64,000 bases of DNA from Marthasterias glacialis (taxonomy: Eukaryota > Echinodermata > Asteroidea > Forcipulatida > Asteriidae), in assembly GCA_911728455.2 (NCBI GenBank), contig OU452231.1, forward strand, positions 13,296,838 to 13,360,837, written 5' to 3'. The notes beneath the pieces were generated by a model. The model did not search any database. It had not been told where the DNA came from and worked only from the letters and a program-made list of their open reading frames with translations. The translations under genes were made by a program, and so were the position numbers. How positions within the stretch are numbered: position 1 is the stretch's first letter; each line of letters opens with the position of its first letter. This document shows, in pieces, positions 12,501 to 20,372 of the stretch.

Positions 12501-15500
12501 TTTGGGCAATCTTGCCCTTAATTTGTAACATGTTCCCGTTAAGGCAACGCCAAACTTTGATTAGAATAAAAGCAGTTTTAAAGCTGCAACAAATCACTTC
12601 ATCGTATTGTTTTTGTGGGTCAGTCAGAGTATAATAGACCATTATCATGGTGCAGCCATCTTGATTTTTCTCCAATCTGAACCACTGTAACCAAACCGAG
12701 GCTGAAAGAAAAATAGTCTGGTTCCTAATTTTGTGTGCAATGAATACTAGCATTGATTAAGTCCCTGTTATTGGATACAGGGAACATGACCAAGATGGTG
12801 GCGCCATGATAAAGGTCTATAGGCACAGAAAGCAATGGGTATAAATTTGAGGGCCTATAAAAACATACATTTGGGGGTCGATAACAAAAACTAACGTACA
12901 TGTTGAACCTACATGTTGAGTACAGACCGCCCCAACTTCCTCCCCCCCCCCCCCCCCCAAATTAAACCAGAAGGGCAGCTGGATAGCAATTTAGACATTT
13001 AAAAGTCATTGTATGGAGAAGTATGAAACTTTAAGCGCGAAATTTGAATAGCAATTTTTTTCATTTTTTAAATGAAATATTGCACATACTGGCAGTGGCA
13101 ATAAGGTCACTAGTGCACGTCTATGCACCCCGTGGGACTTTGAGTGACCAGAAGAGGGTCCTATTTTGGACCCTCTTCTGGTCACTCAAAGGCCAAAGGA
13201 AGATAGATGTTCAATAGTGACCGAATTATGCCAGTCCATATGTGTTTTATATAAGACAATTCAGTCAAAAATATGAAACCCCCCAAAAAGGGTTAAAATT
13301 AAAAATATATTTTTTTTGGTGAACTGTTTCAACACAACCACTCAACCATGATTTAAAAATTGAAGGACTGCCTAGATTCGGCTTTTCAATTGCTGTTCAC
13401 TGTTCACACCTTAAGAGTAACCAGTCAAACATTTTGAGTACAGTGCCTGGTTCAGGAACTACATCTATAAGGAGAATCTTTGTTCTCTTGGCATTGTCAA
13501 GTCAGGGTTTCAGGGGGACGGGACAACAACAAAACTGGACTCGGATCATTGTGGGAACGGGTGGGAGTCTGTGCTCACTGGACTGTGTCATGTTTGTCAG
13601 GAAAAGGCACTGACAATGACTGAGCAAGGCCAGGGAGAAACTTTGGAGTAAGACCTGTGGATAATGTACTTATACAATAATCAAACATCAACAACAATGG
13701 CCAGCCTGCCCCCCCCCCCCCAAAAAAAAAAGCAAACACAAACCCAAGAAAATTGAGCTTACATACATGAAAAATTTACCAGCAGCTAGTGAACATGGTT
13801 TTATAAAACAAGCTCGCAGTTTATGTTTGTTATCATAAAAGGATGTACCGTACAGTGCATTGTCTGATAGTGGTAAAAGGGGTGTTTAAATATCCCTAGA
13901 CTAAAACCTACATTTGCCAAAATATTTTACATTCGTGTTTGTTTGTGAATGTTTTTAATTTTTAACAATGGTCCATTCGCCAAATAGGCCTACTGAATAA
14001 AATACCCTTTTGCCCAGCTAAATATTCTCTCTTCAAAGATTTGCTGGTCCAGCAAATTAGTTTGTCTGAATTTGTCATTAGGCATGCACATACTGGCAAT
14101 AACGTCCTCATAAAAATTTCAATACTGAATGGAAGCATTAGATATGGACCAATGACACTGCTGACTGAAAGTGAAAGTTCTGAAGCGTGGTCTACATGTA
14201 CATGTGCCCCTTGGGAAGCACCCAGGGTGACAGAACTGAAGGCCCAATATGTGGAACCTGCCATGCAACAACAGGGGTGTGTTTCGCTCGAGCAAAATGT
14301 TTGCGGGACCATTTAAGAAATGTGTGGCCTTCCAACAATTTGTACTGAAACGGGCTATATTCAAAAGCAACAATTCATCAGAAAACTCATTTTCCAGTAT
14401 CTGTAATGATTAGGCCATGTGTTGGTTAACATGGTTAATGTTTTATTGTCTGCTCTAAAAAACGAACTAATTACAAATAACGATCAACAAATTTGTAAGC
14501 AAGTAAGGCCTACATTGTACAACTTAACATAATGAAAATCTTATTACAAATTGAAACATTTTCATTTGAGGAAGGTATACTATAACTATACTATACTTGT
14601 ACTGTAAGTCAAATTAGTATACATTTGTCCCTTTTTAAAAAAAGTTGGCCAACAAAACCACACTTCCTCTCGAAGGCCTTTTGTGACTAAAACATTCCTG
14701 TTTGAAAACATACACGCATGTTGGCCAGCATTTGCATTGTCTGGCAATCTGGACTTACCCCATGTCTTGCACTTAAAGTTTTTGACTAGGCCTCGATCTT
14801 AAGAAAAACGGGGGCAGGCCTTTGCTGGCAAAAATCAGAGAAATTGTACAAGGGCATGCTGGCCAAGTTGGTAGTGACAATGCAATTTTTCTGAAGGGCA
14901 TGCTGGCCAACTCAACAGGGCATGAGGCCAATGGCCTCGGTGGCCTCGGGTAAGATCAAGGCCTGACTTTGACAGTTAGTCCACAGGGCTTGAAAATATG
15001 CATTCACTTGCTCCCCCAGGAAAATTTGTAGCACAGTTTTTAAACATGTAACATCCTAACTTTATTGTTCTGAAGTACTAATGATAGCAATCAAAATATG
15101 AACATTTTTAACAAGTAGGTTGCACACGTTTTAGTAGCTCATAGGAATCGGTGTTCACTTGCCCACAGCAGGTTTTACTAGACGGGGTACGCCGGGCTAG
15201 TGCTAAGGGCGAGCCCTGAACAATCCAACTTTGTCCCTAACTTCGTTCGAAACAACATGACCAACTGGTGCATACAGTTTACTTACAAGTCACAGGCCTG
15301 GAATTGCGTCTTTGAGAGGGCAAGGCCATTTTCATTTTGCAATAGGGCACTTCTGTCAGAAAATCTATGGGAAAGTTTTGAAGGGGCAGCAAGGCCAAGA
15401 CCTGGACGACAGAGGCCATGGGCTTCGTGTAATCAAACACCTGAAGTCACACTATGAATTTTCCCCATATAAAGCTAACCCCAAGCACCAGTCCTTACTG

Positions 15501-18500
15501 ACCCAACTCCAACCCCTTCCCATTTGCACATTGTAATTTGTTGAATGTGGATACTTACGAGACATTAGCGATGCCCGTTGCATACTTCTCCCAGTCTGCT
15601 ATCAACATTTCGCCCATGGGTTCAACCACCTTGGCCCCGTTGTCCTGCTCCGGATTGTGAGACGCAGTTATCATTACGCCAACCGTTGCTGTAAAGTAAT
15701 CGCATTGTAACAAAATCTTATCAGGAAGCCTGGGGCGTGTTTTGGCGACCTCGACCAGAAACAAGTTTGAGCTTCAATCATTAGTTTAGCGTTTTCGCGT
15801 ATTCTGTTCAACCGCAGTGACGCAGCTGTTCCGACCAAACCGTAACCAAGTTGTTGGCTCGGTTAGGCTTGGTTTCAAGATGGCTGATTCCACAAACATA
15901 CAAAAAGTGTCGACAGAATTCTTTTAAAAATGAAAAATATTAAAGCATACCAATCCAACAATGTTGATAAAATTACAAAAACTAAGTTCCATTTCTTGAA
16001 AATAAAAAGAAGGCTGTACATTTAGAGAACATTAACTTCTAAGAAATGTACCAACATCACAAACTGTTCCTTGTTACCGACCTGTTTTTGCGTAGCTCTC
16101 CAAAAAAATTTTGGTCTGTGACTTTGACGTCAGAAACTTGTTTCTTGTCAAGGTCGCCAAAACACGGCCCTGTTAGGTCATTCCACAGATACTTGCCTAC
16201 ATTGTACATGGACCACAGGGGCGTGTTTTGGCAACTCTGACCAGAAACAAGTTTCTGACGGAAAGTTCTCTGACTGAAACAGTTTCCGAGACCAGAAACA
16301 GTTCATGAAGTATCTCTTGAAAATCATTGTTCTAAAAAGTATACAGCCTTCATTTTATGTTCAAGTAATGGAAATTGGTCTTTATAATTTTATCAACACT
16401 AGTGGATTGGTATGCTTCAGGGTCTTTCATTCATTTATAAAAGAAGTCCATTGACATTTTGTGTTAGTTTGTAGAATCCTTCCATCTTGAAACAAAGCCA
16501 ACCGAGTTACGGTTTGGTCGGAACAGCTGCGTCACCACAGCTGAACCGAACAGTCCCCACGCAAAAACGCTTAACCAATGACCGAAGCTCAACCATGTTT
16601 CTGGTGGGGGCCGCCAAAACTCGCCCCCAGGAAACACCTACAAATCTCAGGGGTTTTATTCTCTTGGCTTTGTCAAGTCAAGGTTTTTTTGTGCTAGCGG
16701 TACTCTCAAAGAAAAATGATTCCGTCAATCCTGAGAAAATAATTTTGTCTGGATGGACGGGAGAAAATGGAAAAATCCCTGCGTCAACTGGTTAAAATAC
16801 ACAGCACTGGAAAGGTGCCAAACATCGCAGTTCAACTTTCGCTGTTTCATGAAGTGACTTATCCCTTGACCTATGGGTTTTCACGAATCTAAACAAGCAT
16901 TGGTTTGTACACTGAACTCTTGTTCCCTTTGTTTTGTTTTTCTTCTTGACGAAGTGACGTATGTGTTAAGGAATTGATATTAATTCATAAACACATGTAT
17001 ACATCACTTCGTCAAAAAAATCGAAGGGAATGAGAGTTCTGTTATTTAACTCATCACAACAGTTGCATGACTGAAAACACTTTGACAAATCTGTACGAAT
17101 AAAAAAATCAGCTTTATTTTGGTATTAAAAAAATACTAAAAATTGTGGGCAATCTCTGAAACAGCAGTCTAAAAAATAGTTTAACTTCAACCTGAATTTT
17201 CTCCAAACACTGAATTTTGGCTTTGGAGCAAAACATGTGAAGTGCTGACAAGTTGAAGTGATGTTTGAAGCTTTGCATTATGTGAAAAATAGGAAAATAT
17301 AACTAGTTAACTAGTAAAATTGCGGGTAAACCCATGTAAAGTTTCTCCTGAATACAAGTATACTGTTCAAAACATCGAGACCACACCGGCTCTTTTCAGA
17401 GCCACCACTCCTCCCAAAAGAGATTTTGACATGGTTGTACCCGCAAGTTTACTAGTTATAGTTTTCTGTTAAAATGTTTATTTCCCAAGGCTACTGATAA
17501 ACAAACAAATTAACTTTGAGTCACATACAAAACACATCTATTGTCAAAATTGCACCTTTGGGTCAATAAACAACAAATGTTTATTGATGACAAACACCAA
17601 ATCTACATACTTATGCCTTGATCATAGGTGTATAAGCCGTGGGGGCATTGGGGGCAGTTGCCACTCCCCCCCTCCAGATTCAAGTAAAACAGTGGAGAAA
17701 ATTTGGGCACAGCAAGAAGAAAAAAGGGGAAAAGGGCCTTTTTATTAGAAATTGATAGTCCTGTTTTTATCTGAGTAAACTTTCAGGCAAATCAACCCCT
17801 CTGCCCTCCGTAACCAAAGAGTCTACATTCGCCTATGGCCCTGAGGGCCTTTCTTCAAGATGTATCTTTCAAACTAAATGGAGTAAGCTATTAAGTCAAC
17901 CATTTTCTTTGGTAATCAATAAAAAAAATAACAACGAAAACGAAATTTATTAACACTGCATTGTTTTCCTTTTGGTTACACCCAATACAGTGTGATAAGC
18001 ACAGTGTAAACTCTGAGTGCTTTCCAAGTCATGTGGGAAAAAATCCACAGGCTACACTACATGTATTCAGGTGGGATTCAAACTCACAAGCCCCGCATTC
18101 TTAACCATCAAACCACTGAGCATTCCCGATGACAAGAGGCCGGGGCCAAATGTCATAGAGCTTGCTTAGGCACCAAATTTAGCTAAGCACAACACAAATA
18201 CGCTTACCAGAATAAGGTTACCAGCCAAATTATACCATTTTACAAGTAACATCTACGACTGGTATCTGGCTCATTTTTGCTCAGCAGAAAATTGTTAAGC
18301 AATGTATTATGCTTAAGCAGCTCCATGAAAATGGGCCCTGTTCGTATCCTGTAATTAGCACCATGTACTGCAAACAACTTAACCCTTACTTCCAAGAGCT
18401 TTTTGCCCACAGGTGACCTCAATCCTCCAATATCCTCCCCTCCCATGCCACTCCACACCAAATTGTTTGGACTTGGATAAGATTGGAATGCCTGACCCAG

Positions 18501-20372
18501 GGATAAGCAATTGTTACTGGGGCCTACAGCCCCCAATCCTTCTGAATCCCCTTCATTTTGGCAAAGAGGATTAGAAGAATTATTTGTTTTTCAGAAGGGT
18601 CAGTCAGTTCTTCCAAAGTCCTGCAGAAAAAAACCTACATACATGTACACTGTACATTTGTATTTGTAGTAAAGCAAAATCTTGTTCAGGGGAACAATTG
18701 GTACTAAAATCACGTTTATAAAAAGTAAGCTGTCAGGTATGATTCTTTCATTGTTCAGTCTGATCACAAGAAAACCGTACAAACCTTTAACAGCTTTGGA
18801 CCTGAGAACAACGAGCAGCCCCAGACGATACAACACAGGATCCAGGATATCAGCTCTGAATAGGAAAAAAAAACAAATTGTGCACTCTCAGTTGTGGTTT
18901 ATTAATTGTTAAAATGTTAATGTAACTCGTGAAATCAGAAGACAGCCGGGCTCTCCCCATGCAAGCAATTCCTGGTCATGTTGCCCCCAACAAAGTTGCC
19001 CCTCGCAAAGTTGCCCCCTGACAAGGTCGCCCCCACGATAAAGTCGCCCCTTCAACTACAAAGTCGTCCCCCAACAATGTCATCCACCAACAGAGATGTC
19101 CCTTGTTGTATTTTATGTCCCTGCTGGCAATTAAAAAGTCTGATCCCACGTTGAGTAACTTCAAGTAAAGGATGTAAAATAAAGAACTGAACTGAACCAT
19201 TATATCGCAGTAGTACAATCACAAACCCCATATAATTAAAGAGCAATCAGAGATAGGGGGTTTCGTCCATGAAAAGGAGCAGCACTGGAAAGACGGGCTG
19301 TGGTAGGAGCGGTAAAGTCGCCAGTGGTGCCAGTGATTCCAGCGCTGTACAATTTGAGGAGACCACCATGGGCAATCGCCTATGTCTAATGATGAGAGAT
19401 GGATTTGAACCCTTGCTGGTGGTGTGGGAGTCACTAGCGAAATTTGAATGGAGTGGAGGCGGTGTCTTTGTGTGGCGTCATAGCATGTCAAGTTGTGGTC
19501 CCATTAAGCCAATAAACGGTGCCGTATTATGTCATTTTACAACTGCCACTGCCAGGGGGCGATTTTGTTGGGGGGCCACTCTTTGGAGGGCGACTTTGTT
19601 GGAGGGCGACTTTGTTGGAGGGCGACTTTGTTGGTGGGCGACTTTGTCAGGGGGGCGACAATGTCAGTCAGGGGGAGACTTTGTAATTGAGGGAGCGATT
19701 TTGTCACAGGCGACAGTGTCAGGGGGTGACTTTGTGAGGGTCGACTTTTTGCAAGGGGGGACATGACTGGCCCCACACAAACTAGCGTATTGGGCCAATA
19801 ATATGCAAATGCAATGGAGGAGTTGTGGGCCGATGGGGAAAGTGATCATACATGTTGCATCACTCATCAGAAAATTGCATAATATGAATTTAAAATTAAA
19901 GTGTAAATATTATCATTCTACCACTGTTGTCAGTTGATGATTTGGAACTTGCATTGCTTTATGAATGCCTTTTTCTTGCAACAATGAACTTTTTTTGTGT
20001 AAATAAACATTTTTGCCAGGCAGGCAGACTGTCTGTCTGTGGACGTGGTTTGTGATTTATTCATCAGTTTAAATAAAAACTTAGAATTAAAATACGTTAG
20101 TTAATTATTTCATTTTATTTATTAACTTTTTTAATAATTTACCTAACACAGTATACTATTAACAGGAGTCGTTTCTGTTGTTTTGTTTTGTTTTGTTTTG
20201 TATAAAATTATTTTCTGAGTAAAGAAAGAGATTCAACAAGAACAAGTGAAGAGACAAACATGACAAACCTGCATCGAAATCCTGCCGTCCCGTAGGTGAA
20301 AACACTCTTGCCGTTGTTGGGATGTTTACTGGCTCCAGTGGCAATAGACCCACAAAGAGATGAATGATTCAT
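489..20372 (-). CDS. PGM3: Phosphoacetylglucosamine mutase, 5' part (10 exons; continues beyond left edge)
   Basis: PGM3 interconverts GlcNAc-6-phosphate and GlcNAc-1-phosphate in the cytosol, the step before UDP-GlcNAc synthesis in the hexosamine pathway. Ten exons join in phase: 20372-20269, 18855-18785, 15688-15559, 9422-9327, 8831-8758, 6779-6743, 6361-6271, 4811-4656, 3377-3335 and 572-489, giving 295 codons. The predicted protein carries the YGTAGFR entry motif (about residue 27), the catalytic serine loop TASHNPEQDNG (Ser about 68), ARDTRPSS (about 130), KGDYGKA (about 176), VDGANGVGALK and the metal-binding loop DGDADR (about 282-287). This order and spacing match known PGM3, which is about 540 residues, so roughly 250 C-terminal residues (sugar- and phosphate-binding domains) lie left of position 1. 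The ATG is supported by an in-frame TAA six codons upstream. No frameshift or lost catalytic residue is seen. The introns are repeat-rich. Confidence 0.96.
801..930. repeat. Palindromic AGGACTAGT element, copy 1
   Basis: The element begins GGATTTCACAAAGCGCTAGG and ends in the inverse, CTAGTTTTGTGAAATCC. The core repeats AGGACTAGT and its complement. Copies at 8523-8630 and 10758-10882 have the same ends. It looks like a short non-autonomous foldback element. Confidence 0.85.
955..1290 (+). mobile_element. tRNA-derived SINE family A, 5'-truncated, with (3') tail
   Basis: It shares with 8233-8516 the segments after the tRNA head: ACACTAAACCATAACTGCTTC, GATGGGACATTAAGCCGCTGG, GAACCCAGTTACACTTATCG and an AGAAGGGGTTC segment. 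The tail contains CTTGAGTACCTAATTGTTGG, seen again in reverse at 3543-3608. The tRNA-like promoter head is missing. Confidence 0.7.
1320..1560 (-). repeat. Single diverged copy of the GGATCC-repeat family
   Basis: Read on the minus strand, this region carries the same words as the array at 54075-54800: actcaacaaccaaactg, CAGAGTCC-type sequence, and AGTCCTCAGTCCAACAGAAT followed by a tail. It is one unit plus the flank that also follows the array at 54712. Confidence 0.65.
2390..2570. repeat. Inverted-repeat element of the TTCATAGAGCTG / TTGCTTAGCA type
   Basis: This short element contains ATTTCATAGAGCTG, GGTTACCAGC(T)AAAATACCA and TTTTTGCTTAGCAGAAAAAT. The same words recur at 5155-5325, 18155-18345, 46840-46990 and (partly) 56960-57220. 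It is probably a MITE; no coding potential is seen. Confidence 0.65.
2885..3060 (+). mobile_element. tRNA-derived SINE family C
   Basis: The head has a tRNA-like A box (TAGTTTAGTGGTAAGACA) and an exact B box (GGTTCGAATCC). The acceptor-stem ends do not pair and the anticodon arm is irregular, so it is not a working tRNA gene. The tail (CCTGTGG, TTCCACATG, CATCAGTGTAT) recurs near 17990-18150, 29880-30060 and 53280-53480. Confidence 0.7.
3083..3264. repeat. Long hairpin (arms about 80 bp)
   Basis: The left arm (TCTAGGGTTATTTTGTGGAG..., TTTATAAATCAGGAAGAA) is the near-perfect reverse complement of the right arm (TTCTTCCTGATTTATAAA..., CTCCACAAAATAACCCTAG). The arms flank a loop of about 20 bases at 3163-3182. 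It lies in PGM3 intron 9. The 61-residue ORF here is a product of the palindrome. Confidence 0.88.
3335..3377 (-). CDS. PGM3: PGM3 coding exon 9 (43-bp exon)
   Basis: Encodes residues 254-267 (CGADFVKVEQKPPH), matching CGADFVKSHQKPP of human PGM3. The acceptor is CTTTACAG and the donor is ATG|GTAAGT. Confidence 0.94.
3640..3714 (-). pseudogene. Duplicated fragment of PGM3 exon 8 and its donor
   Basis: Positions 3640-3714 match 4600-4676 over about 75 bp with only a few differences. The copy holds the last coding bases of exon 8 (minus-strand GGCAAACTCAACGACAGG) and the start of intron 8. In the copy the donor GTAAG reads GCAAG. There is no acceptor or full exon, so it is probably not used. 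Confidence 0.85.
3829..3950 (+). repeat. Dispersed CCTTGGTGCCCTTGAAATG repeat, copy 1
   Basis: It matches 4332-4446 almost base for base: CATTGCCTTGGTGCCCTTG, TCCTCATAGAGGTGCCCT and TTGCCCTTTCAAGAA. No coding capacity is inferred. Confidence 0.75.
4060..4124 (+). mobile_element. LINE-like 3' tail with (TTATC)n
   Basis: TTTTAACTGTAATCATTGGC and AATAAAAAATTATC lead into a short TTATC microsatellite. Such tails are typical of 3' ends of non-LTR retrotransposons. Only the tail is present. Confidence 0.5.
4332..4446 (+). repeat. Dispersed CCTTGGTGCCCTTGAAATG repeat, copy 2
   Basis: This is the second copy of the repeat at 3829-3950. The short ORF across it is not supported as a gene. Confidence 0.75.
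4656..4811 (-). CDS. PGM3: PGM3 coding exon 8
   Basis: Encodes residues 202-253, including VDGANGVGALK and SVYNDGTHGKLNDR. The acceptor is CCTGTAG and the donor is AGG|GTAAGT, phase 0. A degenerate copy of its 3' end and donor lies at 3640-3714. Confidence 0.95.
5450..5625. mobile_element. MITE with AGGCCT(C/T)GATCTTAA termini, copy 1
   Basis: The element starts AGGCCTCGATCTTAAGAAAA and ends TTAAGATCAAGGCCT, giving 15-bp terminal inverted repeats. A second copy with the same length and orientation is at 14788-14964. The inner part repeats GGGCATGCTGGCCAA. It lies in PGM3 intron 7. Confidence 0.85.
6090..6160. repeat. Fragment of the GGCCTCACG..TAGCAGAGTCTTTC repeat
   Basis: ATGGCCTCACGCTTCTACCC and AGCAGAGTCTTTCTTAAAG match copies at 60955-61055 and 62125-62190. 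At 60955-61055 the element is a full hairpin. Confidence 0.65.
6271..6361 (-). CDS. PGM3: PGM3 coding exon 7
   Basis: Encodes residues 171-201 (CHNTKGDYGKATEQGYYSKL onward), equivalent to the GRYGKATIEGYYQKLS region of the human protein. The acceptor is TCTCCAG and the donor is CAG|GTTTGT, phase 0. Confidence 0.95.
6743..6779 (-). CDS. PGM3: PGM3 coding exon 6 (37-bp micro-exon)
   Basis: Encodes residues 159-170 (LLSTPQLHYMV), matching the GLLTTPQLHYMV segment of PGM3. It is too short for ORF finding but fits in phase at both sides (acceptor TTCCAAAG, donor CAG|GTAAGT). Confidence 0.93.
6903..7362. mobile_element. MITE-like element with long imperfect terminal inverted repeats
   Basis: The left part (GTGAAGACCAGGTCAGCACG, CAAAGCCACAAGGGCATTTTCC) is the imperfect inverse of the right part (GGAAAACGCCCTCGTGGC, GCGCTGACTTGGTCTTCAC). 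The arms are about 120 bp. A right half of the same family is at 33045-33235. The ORFs here are incidental. Confidence 0.8.
7585..7790 (+). repeat. Single copy of the GGATCC-repeat family
   Basis: It carries ATTTACTAGGATCCTTCCTC, TGATCCCATG, CAGTTTACTAGTGCAGTCCT and AAACATGCAGTTGGATTT. This is the same order as one unit plus the downstream flank of the tandem array at 54075-54800, so it is an unexpanded copy. Confidence 0.8.
8233..8516 (+). mobile_element. tRNA-derived SINE family A, most complete copy
   Basis: It opens with a tRNA-like head (GTCGTGGCCGTGACACAAGC), and the B box GGGTTCGAGTCCCGG is intact. The body reads CTTAAGCAAGACACTTAACC, then TCAGATGGGACGTAAAGCCG and GAAGGGGTTCGCCCGGG. 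Other copies lie at 955, 42735, 46436, 50233, 52020 and 58290 (inverted). Transcription by RNA polymerase III is the known route for such elements. Confidence 0.82.
8523..8630. repeat. Palindromic AGGACTAGT element, copy 2
   Basis: It has the same terminal inverted repeats as 801-930 (GGATTTCACAAAGCGCTAGG at the left, TTTTGTGAAATCCACCCC at the right). It sits directly after the SINE at 8233-8516. Confidence 0.85.
8758..8831 (-). CDS. PGM3: PGM3 coding exon 5
   Basis: Encodes residues 134-158 (PSSVALAQALMDGIQTLKGD). It completes the RPSS motif across the splice. The acceptor is TTTTCCAG and the donor is ACG|GTATGC. Confidence 0.93.
9327..9422 (-). CDS. PGM3: PGM3 coding exon 4
   Basis: Encodes residues 102-133, ending in NVFLARDTR, the start of the conserved RDTRPSS motif. 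The acceptor is GTTCCAG and the donor is CAAG|GTGATA, phase 2 into exon 5. Confidence 0.94.
10160..10330 (-). mobile_element. tRNA-derived SINE family B, copy 1
   Basis: On the minus strand it starts GGGCTGGATAGCTCAGTTGG, and the B box GGTTCAAATCC is intact. The seven-base acceptor arms can pair, but the anticodon arm cannot fold properly. It continues into a tail (CAATTTTTCTTTGC, CAGTCAGTTTCCCTTGTGG) shared with 59575-59727. I therefore call it a SINE rather than a tRNA gene. Confidence 0.75.
10758..10882. repeat. Palindromic AGGACTAGT element, copy 3
   Basis: Third copy of the element at 801-930, with the ends GGATTTCACAAAGCACTAGG and TTTTGTGAAATCCGCCCC. The core is the repeated TTAGGACTAGT. 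Confidence 0.85.
11016..11342 (+). repeat. Element F, partial copy ending CGCGCAATCGGTCTATT
   Basis: It shares with 11874-12392 the words TGATTTAGGCC..ACATTACAAACAAAAT, TCACGTG/TCACATG and the end GCGCAATCGGTCTATT. It lies in PGM3 intron 3. Confidence 0.75.
11874..12392 (+). mobile_element. Element F, about 520 bp non-autonomous repeat
   Basis: The whole stretch is found again inverted at 40249-40780 (for example CGCGCAATCGGTCTAT here and ATAGACCGATTGCGCGAC there). Further partial copies are at 11016-11342 and 34905-35040. No long ORF or reverse-transcriptase motif is seen, so it is non-autonomous. Confidence 0.82.
12943..12958 (+). repeat. Poly-C run
   Basis: A run of about 16 cytosines interrupts PGM3 intron 3. 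Similar C-rich runs are at 13711-13720 and 21614-21630. No function is inferred. Confidence 0.9.
13138..13191. repeat. Perfect 24-bp hairpin with 6-base loop
   Basis: CTTTGAGTGACCAGAAGAGG followed by GTCC is exactly complementary to 13168-13191 across the loop TATTTT. It lies in PGM3 intron 3. It could be a very young foldback or an RNA hairpin; the sequence does not decide. Confidence 0.92.
13200..14780. other. PGM3 intron 3 stretch with nothing recognisable
   Basis: I see no exon, complete repeat or clear RNA gene here beyond short homopolymer runs and a fragment near 13470-13520 (TCTTTGTTCTCTTGGCATTG) also found at 16655 and 56215. The overlapping short ORFs on both strands at 13962-14373 have no supporting family signal. 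Confidence 0.5.
14788..14964. mobile_element. MITE with AGGCCT(C/T)GATCTTAA termini, copy 2
   Basis: It is almost the same length as the copy at 5450-5625 and highly similar, with both terminal repeats present. Both copies lie in PGM3 introns. Confidence 0.85.
15559..15688 (-). CDS. PGM3: PGM3 coding exon 3 (catalytic serine loop)
   Basis: Encodes residues 59-101 with GVMITASHNPEQDNGAK. The serine in ASHNP is the phosphorylated active-site residue of the alpha-D-phosphohexomutase family. The acceptor is CTTTACAG and the donor is TC|GTAAGT. Confidence 0.97.
15732..16170 (+). mobile_element. Element E, copy A (TIR GGGGCGTGTTTTGGCGAC)
   Basis: It begins GGGGCGTGTTTTGGCGACCT and ends with the inverse GGTCGCCAAAACACGGCCC, with ACCAGAAACAAG/CTTGTTTCT inside each end. 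The middle carries GACGCAGCTGTTCCGACC. It begins only 43 bp upstream of PGM3 exon 3, inside intron 2. Confidence 0.85.
16218..16628 (-). mobile_element. Element E, copy B, inverted to copy A
   Basis: Its interior is the reverse complement of copy A (GGTCGGAACAGCTGCGTC here, GACGCAGCTGTTCCGACC there). It has matching ends GGGGCGTGTTTTGGCAAC and GCCGCCAAAACTCGCCCC. Only 47 bp separate the two copies. Confidence 0.85.
16650..16790 (+). repeat. Repeat with GCTTTGTCAAGTCAAGGTTT
   Basis: The segment GGCTTTGTCAAGTCAAGGTT, then TTTGTGCTAGCGGTACTCTC and GACGGGA, recurs at 56205-56345 and, inverted, at 58735-58815. It is an interspersed element in introns of two different genes. Confidence 0.75.
16914..17040. 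repeat. Hairpin element TTGACGAAGTGACGTATGTG
   Basis: The left arm TTGACGAAGTGACGTATGTG pairs with the right arm ATACATCACTTCGTCAA, and the outer arms (GAACTCTTGTTCCC, GGGAATGAGAGTTC) also pair. It lies in PGM3 intron 2. Confidence 0.75.
17990..18150 (-). mobile_element. tRNA-derived SINE family C, inverted copy
   Basis: The complement of the B box (GGGATTCAAACTCACAAGCC) and the tail words TCATGTGGGAAAAAATCCAC match the family at 2885-3060. The head is diverged. Confidence 0.65.
18155..18345. repeat. Inverted-repeat element (TCATAGAGCTTGCTTAGG type)
   Basis: TGTCATAGAGCTTGC pairs with GCAGCTCCATGAAAATGGG across the element. GGTTACCAGCCAAATTATACC and TTTTGCTCAGCAGAAAA are shared with 2390-2570 and 46840-46990. 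Confidence 0.65.
18785..18855 (-). CDS. PGM3: PGM3 coding exon 2
   Basis: Encodes residues 35-58, including VLYRLGLLVVLRSKAVK, which matches the conserved MGLLAVLRSK segment of PGM3. The acceptor is TATTCAG and the donor is AAAG|GTTTGT. Confidence 0.93.
18971..19770. mobile_element. 800-bp element with inverted minisatellite ends
   Basis: The left end is a run of TTGCCCC(CA)ACAAAG-like units. The right end is a run of GGGCGACTTTGTTGG units, its reverse complement. The outer termini CCTGGTCATGTTGCCCCC and GGGGGACATGACTGG are also inverse. The 165-residue ORF at 19269-19766 runs into the repeats and is not a credible gene. It lies in PGM3 intron 1. Confidence 0.82.
20269..20372 (-). CDS. PGM3: PGM3 coding exon 1
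   Basis: Encodes residues 1-34, starting MNHSSLCGSIA and ending in TYGTAGFRC. The donor is CAG|GTTTGT and the exon ends in phase 2. An in-frame TAA lies six codons upstream of the ATG, so no earlier start is possible in this exon. Confidence 0.93.

Noticed and set aside
19269-19766. 165-residue plus-strand ORF
   Set aside because: Half of it is the GGGCGACTTTGTTGG minisatellite and the glycine-rich product is a repeat artefact inside PGM3 intron 1.
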